Notes: generated by a model not told the origin, from the sequence alone. DNA of 64,000 bases from Marinobacter sp. NP-4(2019) (GCF_003994855.1 NZ_CP034142.1:2728001-2792000), one strand, 5' to 3'; counted from the first letter of the stretch, positions 6,123 to 13,143 are shown. Numbers and translations: made by a program.

Positions 6123-6147
6123 TCAGATTCCTAAGGTTTAGTTCTTG

Positions 6148-6233
6148 CCTAATGCGAAGTTAAGCGACGCCACGTCAGTGGCGTCCGGTGGACGGCCGCA
6201 AGGCCGGGAACAATCTTAAGCGGTTGGTTAGGC
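6148..6233 (-). repeat. attC site
   Basis: Cores GCCTAAT (6148-6154, one base off) and GTTAGGC (6227-6233), 86 bp, with GACGCCACGTCAGTGGCGTCC and GGCCGCAAGGCC palindromes in the body. Confidence 0.85.
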
Positions 6234-6234
6234 A

Positions 6235-6516
6235 TTACTGATCTTTCTCGTCCATGTTGAATACGTGCCAAGCACAGTAAAGCAGAAAAATACTCCCCAC
6301 TGCGGACAAGGCCTTCTCACCATAAGGCCCGAAGGAAGTCACGAACAGCGACCTTATCGCACAGAGAAGCCCTTCGTTTCTTACCTGGCTCCCCATGCAT
6401 GAATCTGCAGTCATGAGCCCTGACAGACCGAAAAATTCGACCGAGAATGCGACTGCACCAACCAGGCAGGCAGCTGTCAGAAGGAAACGTTTTCTTGTCG
6501 AACTTCTGCCAACCAC
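6235..6516 (-). CDS. Small two-helix membrane protein (cassette)
   Basis: 93 aa starting at a GTG (6516) with CAGGAG seven bases upstream. A basic N-terminus (RSSTRKR) precedes a first helix (LLTAACLVGAVAFSVEFFGL). A loop with two Cys (DSCMGS, LLCAIR) follows, and a second helix (ALSAVGSIFLLYCAWHVF) ends the protein. The pattern suggests N-in/C-in topology. No family recognised. Confidence 0.62.
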   Translation of the reverse strand: MVGRSSTRKRFLLTAACLVGAVAFSVEFFGLSGLMTADSCMGSQVRNEGLLCAIRSLFVTSFGPYGEKALSAVGSIFLLYCAWHVFNMDEKDQ

Positions 6517-6541
6517 AAATGCTCCTGAGAGTCCTTTTATT

Positions 6542-6602
6542 GCCTAACGTTTCGCGACAGGGCCGCGACGTCAGTCGCGTCCCTTGCTTGCCTTGGTTAG
6601 CT
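6542..6602 (-). repeat. attC site (61 bp)
   Basis: Cores GCCTAAC (6542-6548) and GTTAGCT (6596-6602). The body is a simple palindrome GGGCCGCGACG/TCAGTCGCGTCCC. The DUF3592 gene reads into this site. Confidence 0.82.
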
Positions 6603-7053
6603 TTATGAACGGAAGATACGCCATAAAAAGGAGCGCAAAACAACCAGTAACCAAAGTCACATAGAATCCCCATCCCAAAGAGTAGCTTTCAATCCTCACG
6701 CCACTTGGATCTTCCGGGTTTACATAAACATCAACAGCTCTGCCAACACTAAAGCTACGCGCCGTGTTCGACGCCATCGGTTTGATAGGGCTGCAAGGTA
6801 ATTGGGAAATTTGAAGCTTTGACTCATATGCTTCTCCCGCAAACATAAAGCCAACTTTCACATCTGGACAGTAAGCAACCCCTTTCGAACCACTTACCTT
6901 TCTGACTTGGGTCGAAACTATTTTTGCGGTCATTAACTCCCACGCATTAAGGTCTCTCACTTTCGTATAACTATGAAACGCAAGCAATAAGCAGAGAAAG
7001 CCAAGCACTAGTAACAGAACTGCTAAAAAACTCTTATACAGAAACCATTTCAT
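6571..7053 (-). CDS. DUF3592-type membrane protein whose 3' end lies in its attC
   Basis: 160 aa. An N-terminal helix (LAVLLLVLGFLCLLLAF), an extracytoplasmic beta domain (residues about 42-125, with ATAKIVSTQV-like start and VDVYVNPEDPSGVRIE) and a C-terminal helix (GFYVTLVTGCFALLFMAYL) are the DUF3592 layout, in which the domain lies between two helices. The reading frame continues through the R'' core (KLTK) and stops at 6571 inside the attC, so the last nine residues are attC-encoded. Shine-Dalgarno weak. Confidence 0.75.
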   Translation of the reverse strand: MKWFLYKSFLAVLLLVLGFLCLLLAFHSYTKVRDLNAWELMTAKIVSTQVRKVSGSKGVAYCPDVKVGFMFAGEAYESKLQISQLPCSPIKPMASNTARSFSVGRAVDVYVNPEDPSGVRIESYSLGWGFYVTLVTGCFALLFMAYLPFIKLTKASKGRD

Positions 7054-7060
7054 AAAGTAA

Positions 7061-7120
7061 GACTAACGCCAGCGGCAGGGGCGCGACGCTAGGAGCGTCC
7101 CTTGACCGCACTTGTTAAAT
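7061..7120 (-). repeat. attC site (60 bp)
   Basis: Cores GACTAAC (7061-7067) and GTTAAAT (7114-7120), with a short palindromic body AGGGGCGCGACG...AGCGTCCCTTG related to the 6542-6602 site. Confidence 0.8.
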
Positions 7121-7127
7121 TCGTTGC

Positions 7128-7403
7128 CTACGCTGACTTCGAATTTTTTTCTATCTGCACTTGGCAGAGTGCGGTCTGAGCCTGAAGCTTGTGAGCGAAG
7201 GCTTTCTCTTTCCCCATGGAATAGCCAACTACGCCCCCAATAACAGCGCCAACTGCGCCCAAAATGGGCTCACCTGTCGCAAGCCCTGCGAAACCAAGGA
7301 GTATTACTCCCAGAATCGTATAGGATCGGATTATGCCGCTTGCCTTGGCGTACAGCCTGTCAGCGAACTCTTGGATTACTGCTGGATCATAACTTGCTGC
7401 CAT
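7128..7403 (-). CDS. Small glycine-rich membrane protein (cassette)
   Basis: 91 aa with AGGAAGGAA upstream of the ATG at 7403. An amphipathic start (YDPAVIQEFADRLYAKAS) precedes two closely spaced hydrophobic segments (YTILGVILLGFAGLATG and ILGAVGAVIGGVVGYSMG), the second with small-residue GxxxG packing. The basic tail KEKAFAHKLQAQTAL is helical. This resembles small glycine-zipper proteins, but no family is assigned. Confidence 0.62.
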   Translation of the reverse strand: MAASYDPAVIQEFADRLYAKASGIIRSYTILGVILLGFAGLATGEPILGAVGAVIGGVVGYSMGKEKAFAHKLQAQTALCQVQIEKNSKSA

Positions 7404-7429
7404 AAATTTGTTTCCTTCCTATTTTTAGA

Positions 7430-7501
7430 ATTTCACGCGAAGCTAAAGGACGTCCGGTGGACGGCCGTAGGCCGGTAACGTACTTAAGCGATTGGTTATG
7501 C
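7430..7501 (-). repeat. attC site, left core degenerate
   Basis: Cores ATTTCAC (7430-7436; ATTTAAC expected from the complementary GTTAAAT at 7114) and GTTATGC (7495-7501), 72 bp, with GGACGTCCGGTGGACGGCCGTAGGCCGG-type body. Confidence 0.78.
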
Positions 7502-7548
7502 TGACTCGAAGCATAGGGCACAGAGGCGTGCCCTACGTGGATGCTTGT

Positions 7549-7677
7549 TTAATGGCAGTGGTAACCGCCGGTTTTGTGGTTTGTATGGCATCCATTCGCA
7601 TCCGTACCACCCGAGTGAGCGGCCGCGCCTACAGAAAAGAGGACCACAAAGAACAATGCCAAGATACGTGCCGTCAT
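7549..7677 (-). CDS. 42-aa exported YHYH-type peptide (cassette)
   Basis: ATG at 7677, TAA at 7551-7549. A classic signal peptide (ILALFFVVLFSVGAAA) is followed by a 22-residue mature peptide HSGGTDANGCHTNHKTGG then YHCH. This matches the YHYH-type motif (HxGG-D-NGCH-----GGYHCH), probably a metal-binding, disulfide-linked module. GGAG lies nine bases upstream. The start overlaps the stop of an upstream small reading frame (TAATG), suggesting coupling. It is the only convincing gene in its 320-bp cassette. Confidence 0.8.
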   Translation of the reverse strand: MTARILALFFVVLFSVGAAAHSGGTDANGCHTNHKTGGYHCH

Positions 7678-7793
7678 TACTGTGTACTCCATTTGGTGTT
7701 AAATCTTCCGTAAAACTCAGACCACCAACACGATATGGCAGGCCCCAGAACAAGCCTAGCAGGTATGGCGTATAGCGCTACGCAAAAGGCCAA
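7677..7793 (-). CDS. Possible 38-aa membrane peptide coupled to the YHYH gene
   Basis: An open frame ending TAA one base into the ATG of the YHYH gene. From a TTG at 7793 it would encode a hydrophobic stretch (AFCVALYAIPARLVLGPAI) and a short aromatic tail. No Shine-Dalgarno or ATG start is visible, so translation is uncertain. It may be a leader that couples translation of the next gene. Confidence 0.3.
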   Translation of the reverse strand: MAFCVALYAIPARLVLGPAISCWWSEFYGRFNTKWSTQ

Positions 7794-7810
7794 ATTTATG
7801 AGCCATGAAA

Positions 7811-7876
7811 GCTTAACGCGAAGATAAGCGGCGCCCTGTACAGGGCGTCCGGTGGAGGCCAACGGCCGGAATGGTA
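7811..7876 (-). repeat. attC site, left part, interrupted by IS3 element
   Basis: Left core GCTTAAC (7811-7817) and body (CGGCGCCCTGTACAGGGCGTCCGG region) up to GGCCGGAA. The remainder, GTGCAGAACGAACTTG to core GTTAAAT, is at 9137-9167 beyond the IS3 element. The intact attC at 921-1005 contains the same order (GGCCG then AAGTGCAGAAC). Confidence 0.8.
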
Positions 7877-7903
7877 TTCCCCCAAAAAAATAGACACGCC
7901 CCA

Positions 7904-8707
7904 TTAGTTAGCTCCCTCGAACTCTAACGGAGTCCGGTAACCAAGGCTACTGTGGAGCCGTTCGGTGTTATAAAAGCGTTCAATATAGTGTTTTATATGG
8001 TGTCTCAATTGGCGGAGCGTAATGTAGCTGGTGGCATGGAGCAATTCTCCCTTCAGGCTTTTGAAGAATGATTCCACCTCGGCGTTGTCCGTGCAGTATC
8101 CAGGACGGCTCATACTGTGACGCACCTGATGGCGGGCCAGCATGTCACGCATTTTCAGGGCTCTGAACTCGGTTCCGCGATCGGTATGCAGCAGAAGCCC
8201 TGGCGACGGGGAACGATCAGCCATAGCCTGCCTGAGAGCCCCACGAGACAAGTCACTATTCAGGTTGGCTTCCAGTTTCCACCCGACAATGCGGCGGGAG
8301 TAAAGGTCCAGAATCACCGCAAGAAATACGTTCTTCCGGCCCATCTTGATGTACGTAACGTCGCTGCTCCATTGCCGATTCACCGCTACTGGTTTGTCCA
8401 GGGTCAGGCGATGGTTCGGCCAGGCCTTTAGGACCGCTCGTCGGGTAAGTAGCCTGCGATAGATTCTGTGAGTTCGGGCCTTCATGCCCCAGACCTGCAT
8501 CAGGCGGGCAACGCGATTCTCACCCACACGGAGACCTTGCCGTTTGAGGGCGCGATACACTTTCGGGCTGCCGTAGCGACCTTCGCTCTCATTGAATATC
8601 CGCCGGATTTTAAGCAGCAGTTCTGCATTCTCGGAGGCCCGCTTCCCGGGCTTGCGATTTACCCAGGCGTAGTAGCCGGAGCGAGAGATATTCAGGTGAC
8701 GGCACAA
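7904..8707 (-). CDS. IS3-family transposase OrfB (DDE integrase)
   Basis: 267 aa as read from a TTG; in practice expressed as OrfAB by frameshifting, so the biological frame extends upstream to the slip site at 8794-8788. The HTH_21-type region (SRSGYYAWVNRK, RYGSPKVYRAL) is followed by the rve catalytic core: WSSDVTYIKM (Asp), LLHTDRGTEF (Asp) and CTDNAEVESFFKSLKGE (Glu), then YIERFYNTERLHSSLGYRTP. All three acidic residues are present, so it may be active. Confidence 0.92.
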   Translation of the reverse strand: MCRHLNISRSGYYAWVNRKPGKRASENAELLLKIRRIFNESEGRYGSPKVYRALKRQGLRVGENRVARLMQVWGMKARTHRIYRRLLTRRAVLKAWPNHRLTLDKPVAVNRQWSSDVTYIKMGRKNVFLAVILDLYSRRIVGWKLEANLNSDLSRGALRQAMADRSPSPGLLLHTDRGTEFRALKMRDMLARHQVRHSMSRPGYCTDNAEVESFFKSLKGELLHATSYITLRQLRHHIKHYIERFYNTERLHSSLGYRTPLEFEGAN

Positions 8708-8712
8708 GGCCT

Positions 8713-9084
8713 TTACTCCGTGTTCTCGCCGGTGTTTCCAGGCGAACCGGAACGCTTCTGTCGTTCCTCGGCCTGAAAACGTTGAAACTTTTTTAGGACG
8801 TCGTTCTCCTCTTGAAGCTCGGCTATTTGTCGCTTCAATCGGTTAATCTCGTCCTGTTCACTGATCTTCTTTTTGGCTTCAGCCGGCGCTCGCTTAACCC
8901 GTTTCATGGCGAATTTCCCCTCACGGTGCTCCTTACGCCAGCGTGACAGCATCATGGGATGAATATCCAGTGCTTCAGCAACGCTCTTCACACTCCGGTG
9001 AGCCTGGTGACTCCACTCAACAGCTTTGACTTTGAACTCGGTGGTGTACTTTTCGGTTTTCTTGCCAGTCTTGATCGCAGGCAT
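8713..9084 (-). CDS. IS3-family OrfA (HTH) with -1 frameshift site
   Basis: 123 aa. Helix-turn-helix region (YTTEFKVKAVEWSHQ ... SVKSVAEALDIHPMMLSRW) and a leucine-zipper-like coiled coil (INRLKRQIAELQEENDVLKKF). In frame CTA AAA AAG the heptamer A-AAA-AAG (8794-8788) is the standard IS3 slippery sequence. A -1 shift there continues directly into the OrfB frame and gives the fused transposase. Confidence 0.9.
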   Translation of the reverse strand: MPAIKTGKKTEKYTTEFKVKAVEWSHQAHRSVKSVAEALDIHPMMLSRWRKEHREGKFAMKRVKRAPAEAKKKISEQDEINRLKRQIAELQEENDVLKKFQRFQAEERQKRSGSPGNTGENTE

Positions 9085-9136
9085 CGGTTTTCTCCCTTTG
9101 CGGAGTTATCGATGCGTGTCTATTGAAGTGGGGGAA

Positions 9137-9167
9137 GTGCAGAACGAACTTGATTGATTTGTTAAAT
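9137..9167 (-). repeat. attC right part separated by IS3 element
   Basis: Completes the attC starting at 7811; R'' core GTTAAAT (9161-9167) is the exact complement of the next cassette's leading core ATTTAAC at 9897-9903. Confidence 0.78.
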
Positions 9168-9190
9168 CCGGCGCCTCCGAAACCTCCAGA

Positions 9191-9880
9191 CTACTTTACC
9201 CACTTGGTGTATAGATGACTGACGATACCAGTGAGGAAAGGCACAGCCATTACGGTAAACATTTGGATATACTCTTCATCGTCCATGTACCGCCAACTTC
9301 CGTTATTAAATGGATCAAATATTGCCACGAAAAAGAATACTGCAATTGGCCAAGCAACTGAAACGAACGCCCAGCGTCGGAAATTTCTGCTCTGCCTTCG
9401 CCACCATGATTTTTTGCCCTCTGACTGCAAGCTCTTTAGCGGCGGTTCCGATCTATCCTTCTCAGCATTCCTATCATTTTTACTATTGGCTCGAATTTCA
9501 GCTTCAGTCGCCAGTAGTCGATCAAAAACGCGCTTCACCTCAACGGGTGGTTTGGCGGAATCGTATTCAACGCCATCTCGCTTGTATTGCTCATGCACAG
9601 AATCGAATAAGGGCTGGAGCTCTCGGGACGGAGCTATTCCGGCACCCAAATAAGCCTTCCACGCGGTGCCAATTAGTTCTCCATCATAATCAGAAAGCCC
9701 TTCTTGACCTTCGTTGTCGAGCCAGGCTGCGATAACCTGCCAATCCGATTTTATTTGTGGTGGGGCATTCGATGTAAACGCCAACTTTCGTAATGTATCC
9801 ACAAAGTAATAACCAGAATCTACAATAAAGTCCGAGTCTTGGTTGACGGTTATGGTTCTCGTCTTAGCATCATAGGACAT
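9191..9880 (-). CDS. Large cassette protein with two C-terminal membrane helices, unknown
   Basis: 229 aa, the largest cassette product here, with an ideal AGGAG five bases before the ATG at 9880. The soluble N-terminal 150 residues include SDWQVIAAWLDNEGQEGL, LIGTAWKAYLGAGIAPS and a charged linker (RANSKNDRNAEKDRSEPP). A basic segment (WWRRQSRNFRRW) leads into two helices (AFVSVAWPIAVFFFVAIF and FTVMAVPFLTGIVSHLY). No family recognised. The large soluble domain on a C-terminal two-helix anchor suggests a membrane-tethered cytoplasmic function. Confidence 0.68.
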   Translation of the reverse strand: MSYDAKTRTITVNQDSDFIVDSGYYFVDTLRKLAFTSNAPPQIKSDWQVIAAWLDNEGQEGLSDYDGELIGTAWKAYLGAGIAPSRELQPLFDSVHEQYKRDGVEYDSAKPPVEVKRVFDRLLATEAEIRANSKNDRNAEKDRSEPPLKSLQSEGKKSWWRRQSRNFRRWAFVSVAWPIAVFFFVAIFDPFNNGSWRYMDDEEYIQMFTVMAVPFLTGIVSHLYTKWVK

Positions 9881-9896
9881 CGGAACTCCTCAGAAG

Positions 9897-9974
9897 ATTT
9901 AACGCGGAGCACAGCGGCGGCCCGTCAGGGACGTCCGGCGGCCACAGGCCGCGTACTGCTGCGTATTGTTACGT
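9897..9974 (-). repeat. attC site
   Basis: Cores ATTTAAC (9897-9903) and GTTACGT (9968-9974), 78 bp, with the GGCGGCCACAGGCCGC body palindrome shared with 1421-1522. The unusual core GTTACGT has its exact partner ACGTAAC at 10338-10344. Confidence 0.85.
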
Positions 9975-10307
9975 TTTGAGTCTGGCACGGAGTTCCTCTG
10001 CTGTGTAGGTGAGGGACTCTTGGCCGTAGCGGGGCGAAGCCAAAACATCGACGATTTGTAGGCTCGACGAACCCAACCAGGCGGCACCCAGGAAATTGCT
10101 CATCGGCACGAACACTGGGGACAGCCCTTTTTGACTCAACTTCTCGGCGAACACTTCTGCTTTTTCTGCTGACGACCAAACAGGAAGAGCCCTGCCACCC
10201 TCCGCTTGTAGGGCATAAAGTGATTGGCCTGCCATTAGCACCCAAACACCGTCTTGCTCCTGAACGGAGGTGATAAATTCGCGATCACCGATGATTTCTA
10301 CATTCAT
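9969..10307 (-). CDS. DUF2750-family cassette protein
   Basis: 112 aa, full length for DUF2750. The start MNVEIIGDREFITSVQEQDGV and the order GRALPVWSSAEKAEVFAEKL ... FVPMSNFLGAAW ... LQIVDVLASP correspond to the family pattern, in which a tryptophan-rich region (VWSS) precedes a helix and a late helical segment. Cytoplasmic, function unknown; DUF2750 proteins are common immunity-like or cassette-borne neighbours but nothing here tests that. The stop codon overlaps the attC R'' core. It is the cassette nearest the expected attI. Confidence 0.75.
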   Translation of the reverse strand: MNVEIIGDREFITSVQEQDGVWVLMAGQSLYALQAEGGRALPVWSSAEKAEVFAEKLSQKGLSPVFVPMSNFLGAAWLGSSSLQIVDVLASPRYGQESLTYTAEELRARLKT

Positions 10308-10337
10308 TCAAATACTCGATGCATTGTCGACGACGAA

Positions 10338-10344
10338 ACGTAAC
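10338..10344 (-). other. Leading core site of the array (attI or last attC junction)
   Basis: ACGTAAC on the plus strand, i.e. GTTACGT on the gene strand, exactly complementary to the R'' core of the DUF2750 cassette's own attC (9968-9974). This is the signature of a cassette boundary, so cassette DNA ends here. Sequence beyond 10344 should be attI or a remnant of it. Confidence 0.6.
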
Positions 10345-10799
10345 ATTTGTATATGAGTCTTCATGATCATTTTTCCAGCGACTCATATCTCAATTCAATG
10401 ATTACCCAAAACTAGGCAGAAAATCCCGTCAGGTCAATAAGTTCCGAGTATTTTCTTGGTCGCCGCCCCAAACAAAAATGATCACAAAGACTACTATCCC
10501 CTCTCACGGCAAATTTTTCAGGCCACTGATTTAATTAAAAAATTACTAGATCTGGAAAAATTCACCCAGTTCATGATCGCAACGATCATTTTTCCAGTTT
10601 TCAGCGCCCTCCCCTCCAACCAACCGCCGAAAACATCCGCCCCAGGACGCCACCTGTAATATCGGCTAATAGCTAATCAGGCCATCTGGCGTTGGTGGGC
10701 GCTCCAGAGGTGGTGGGCCCTGAACCCGTGTACTAGCTTGAAGTAAATCATGTGGAACCCGGCTTCGGCTTCAATGCACGCTTTCAGAGTAACGTAGTT
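10345..10799. other. Non-coding stretch at the attI-proximal end; short repeats
   Basis: 455 bp with no convincing gene and no integrase remnant recognisable in any frame. It is AT-rich to about 10600. GATCATTTTTCCAG occurs twice in direct orientation (10365-10378 and 10584-10597), each preceded by TTCATGATC, and the inverted AAAAATGATC occurs at about 10473-10482. These could be operator sites for the downstream reductase/desaturase pair or relics of the integron platform. A possible 67-aa frame (10456-10659) has no supporting features. Confidence 0.45.
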
Positions 10800-11924
10800 A
10801 TGGCAGCTCCAGCCCAGCAGAATCCAGACCCAGAAACCAACTGGCGACAGAAACTCTCCGGCGTTCTGGACATGTTCGCCTTTCCTTTGCGCACCTCTCA
10901 TTACGTGGAGCTGGTCAACCCGCTCTGGAGTACCCACCAGATGCAGGCGCAGGTCGTGGACGTATGGGACGAGACCAAGGATGCCCGCACCATTACCCTG
11001 CGCCCAGGAGTGAACTGGCGATTGAACCGGCCGGGGCAGCATGTTCGCATCGGCATTCCCATCGAGGGCCGGCACTATACCCGCACCTACACGATCTCCT
11101 CCCCGCCGGAGCGTAATGATGACTGCTTTACCATCACGGTGAAGATTATCGAGGGCGGGCGTGTATCCCGGCACATTGTCCGCAATATCAAAGTGGGCGA
11201 CTATTTACCCATTGGCCTGCCCCAGGGCGATTTTTATCTGCCCGATGCTTCTCCGATCCAGCCCCTGTTTATTACGGCCGGCAGTGGTATTACACCGGCC
11301 ATGAGCATGATACGGAGCCTGGTTGCCCAGGAGCGTTTACCGGATACAGTGCACATCCATTACGCACCTCACGAATTCGATGTGATCTTCAGCAAGGAGC
11401 TGCGCCAGCTCGCGGTGGATAAGAAGCAGTACCGCCTCCACGAAGTGCACACGCAGGAACTTGGTGAACAGAAGCAGACGCAAGGCTATTTCAGTGAGGA
11501 GCAGTTGGAAACGCTCTGCCCCGACTGGAAAGAGCGGGATTGCTACGCCTGTGGTCCCCCCGGGTTACTCGCCGCGCTGGAAGACGTGTATGAGAAGGCA
11601 GGGCTCAGCCGCCGACTTCACGTCGAACGTTTTCGGGCGGATTTTGCCGAGATACCGAACGATGCGGTGGGCGGTAAAGTCCGCTTTGCCCAGAGCAACC
11701 TGGATGTAGACGCCGACAGCGAAACCAACCTGCTGCGGGTCGCCGAAGATGCCGGCATGAATCCGCCCCATGGCTGTCGTATGGGTATCTGCCATACCTG
11801 TAATACCAGGTTGCTTTCAGGTTGTGTGCGAGATTTGCGCACCGGAGAAGTGTTGAATGAATCCGGTGCCATTGTGCAGACCTGTGTGTGTGCCGCCGCT
11901 GGCGACTGCGAACTGGATCTTTAG
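10800..11924 (+). CDS. Ferredoxin reductase-type electron donor to fatty-acid desaturase
   Basis: 374 aa from the ATG at 10800; a GTG at 10752 in the same frame is possible, but homologous N-termini that I know start close to WRQKLSGVLDMFAFPLR. Domains: FAD-binding barrel with RTYTISSPPERND (about 110-125), NAD-binding domain with FITAGSGITPAMSMIRSL and CYACGPPGLL, and a C-terminal plant-type 2Fe-2S domain with Cys in GCRMGICHTCNTRLLSG plus a distal VQTCVCAA. It passes electrons from NAD(P)H via its own 2Fe-2S centre to the desaturase 11 bp downstream, whose Shine-Dalgarno overlaps this stop. Confidence 0.88.
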   Translation: MAAPAQQNPDPETNWRQKLSGVLDMFAFPLRTSHYVELVNPLWSTHQMQAQVVDVWDETKDARTITLRPGVNWRLNRPGQHVRIGIPIEGRHYTRTYTISSPPERNDDCFTITVKIIEGGRVSRHIVRNIKVGDYLPIGLPQGDFYLPDASPIQPLFITAGSGITPAMSMIRSLVAQERLPDTVHIHYAPHEFDVIFSKELRQLAVDKKQYRLHEVHTQELGEQKQTQGYFSEEQLETLCPDWKERDCYACGPPGLLAALEDVYEKAGLSRRLHVERFRADFAEIPNDAVGGKVRFAQSNLDVDADSETNLLRVAEDAGMNPPHGCRMGICHTCNTRLLSGCVRDLRTGEVLNESGAIVQTCVCAAAGDCELDL

Positions 11925-11935
11925 GAGTACGGACG

Positions 11936-13123
11936 ATGGCTACAAAGAAACCGCTGCCGGTGGATCTCACCGATGAGCAGATCGACGAATTCGGCCGTGA
12001 AATGGAGTCGATTTACGACGACATCATGAAGAGCCGGGGAGAGAGCGATCGCCAATACATTCTGGGGCTGATCCGGACTCAGAGAAGCATGGCCCTGATT
12101 GGCCGTTTGTTTATGTATGCGGGCCTGTTCTTCCTGCCGGCCTGGTCTCATGCACTGGCCGGCTGGACCGCAACGTTACTGATCATGGGGCTGGGCACCT
12201 TCATGCTTGGTATCGCCAAGATCCTGGAGAATATGGAAATTGCCCATAATGTCCTGCATGCGCAGTGGGACTGGATGAAGGACCCCGATATCCAGTCCAA
12301 CACCTGGGAATGGGACACCATGAGCCCGTCGGACCGCTGGATGCATTCCCACAACGTGGTGCATCACACCTGGACCAATGTGCTGGAAAAGGATCTCGAT
12401 GTCGGGTACGGCATTATGCGGGTAACGCCTTTGCAGGAATGGCATCCTAAATATCTGCCCCAACCCGTTTATTTCCTTCTGCTGATGCTGTTCTTTGAGG
12501 AAGGCGTGGCGCTGCATGAACAGGCTCTGATCGATGTGGTCGAAGGCCGGAAGAAAGCGTCGGAGTTCAAACCGCTGGCAAAACGTATCGGTCGCAAGAT
12601 CTGGGGACAGGTTCGTAAGGACTACCTTATGTGGCCGGGACTGGCGGCGTTGGTGGCGGTGCCCATTTCCTTCTTTGTGCCGGAATCACCTTTGCTGGTA
12701 TTCGGGTTGGTGGCGGGCGCCAATTTCATCGCCAACATCATGCGCAACATTTGGGCCTTCATGATCATTTTTTGCGGTCATTTTCCCGAAGGCGTGTATA
12801 ACTTCACCCCCGATCAGGTGGAGGGGGAATCCCGCGGACAATGGTACCTTCGCCAACTCCTCGGTTCCGCCAATATTACCGGCGGCAGCCTGTTCCATGT
12901 GCTGTCCGGTAACCTGAGCCACCAGATTGAACATCATCTGTTCCCTGACATGTGCAGCAATCGATACCCGGAAGCCTCCCAAAGGGTGCGGGCGGTGGCT
13001 GCCCGTTATGGTCTGCCGTACAACCGGGCATCCCTGTGGCGCCAATTCGGCACTACCTGGCTGAAAAACTTACGCCTGGCATTTCCGGGAGGCAAACCAC
13101 AACCGGAAGTCGCCCGCGCCTGA
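11936..13123 (+). CDS. Membrane fatty-acid (acyl) desaturase
   Basis: 395 aa; the ATG at 11936 has AGGAG nine bases upstream, so a longer frame from 11888 is rejected. The three histidine boxes of di-iron desaturases are present: HNVLHAQW, HSHNVVHHTW and HQIEHHLFPD. Pairs of membrane helices lie around residues 50-95 (MYAGLFFLPAWSHALAG, TLLIMGLGTFMLG) and 225-270. It introduces a cis double bond into membrane acyl chains (or acyl-CoA), using the upstream reductase. The two-gene arrangement is like desBC of Pseudomonas, but no DesT-type regulator is adjacent. Confidence 0.9.
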   Translation: MATKKPLPVDLTDEQIDEFGREMESIYDDIMKSRGESDRQYILGLIRTQRSMALIGRLFMYAGLFFLPAWSHALAGWTATLLIMGLGTFMLGIAKILENMEIAHNVLHAQWDWMKDPDIQSNTWEWDTMSPSDRWMHSHNVVHHTWTNVLEKDLDVGYGIMRVTPLQEWHPKYLPQPVYFLLLMLFFEEGVALHEQALIDVVEGRKKASEFKPLAKRIGRKIWGQVRKDYLMWPGLAALVAVPISFFVPESPLLVFGLVAGANFIANIMRNIWAFMIIFCGHFPEGVYNFTPDQVEGESRGQWYLRQLLGSANITGGSLFHVLSGNLSHQIEHHLFPDMCSNRYPEASQRVRAVAARYGLPYNRASLWRQFGTTWLKNLRLAFPGGKPQPEVARA

Positions 13124-13143
13124 GGCGGGCTCCCGGTCCGCTC

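Larger units (their letters stand above)
7877..9136 (-). mobile_element. IS3-family insertion sequence inserted in attC
   Basis: About 1.26 kb. Terminal inverted repeats begin TTCCCCCA at both ends and share AATAGACACGC some 13 bases in (left 7877 onward, right 9136 backward). Two overlapping frames with a -1 slippery site make OrfAB. No unambiguous target duplication is visible, so a base or two at the ends is uncertain. Confidence 0.85.

Noticed and set aside
2041..7403. Toxin-antitoxin cassettes, common in chromosomal integrons
   Set aside because: No pair of adjacent small genes with RelE/ParE/HigB, Phd or similar motifs was found.
7496..7753. 85-aa minus-strand frame in the YHYH cassette
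   Set aside because: It starts at TTG without a ribosome site, has Arg/Cys-rich unnatural composition and is out of frame with the convincing YHYH gene.
1..10344. CRISPR array
   Set aside because: The repeats are 60-104-bp imperfect palindromes with variable bodies and genes between them, i.e. attC sites; no short constant repeats with unique spacers.
10456..10659. 67-aa plus-strand frame in the attI-proximal gap
   Set aside because: No ribosome site, no recognisable features, and it covers the repeat region.
10677..11174. Minus-strand frame opposite the ferredoxin reductase as a possible integrase remnant
   Set aside because: Its sequence has none of the tyrosine-recombinase boxes and it mirrors a clear gene.
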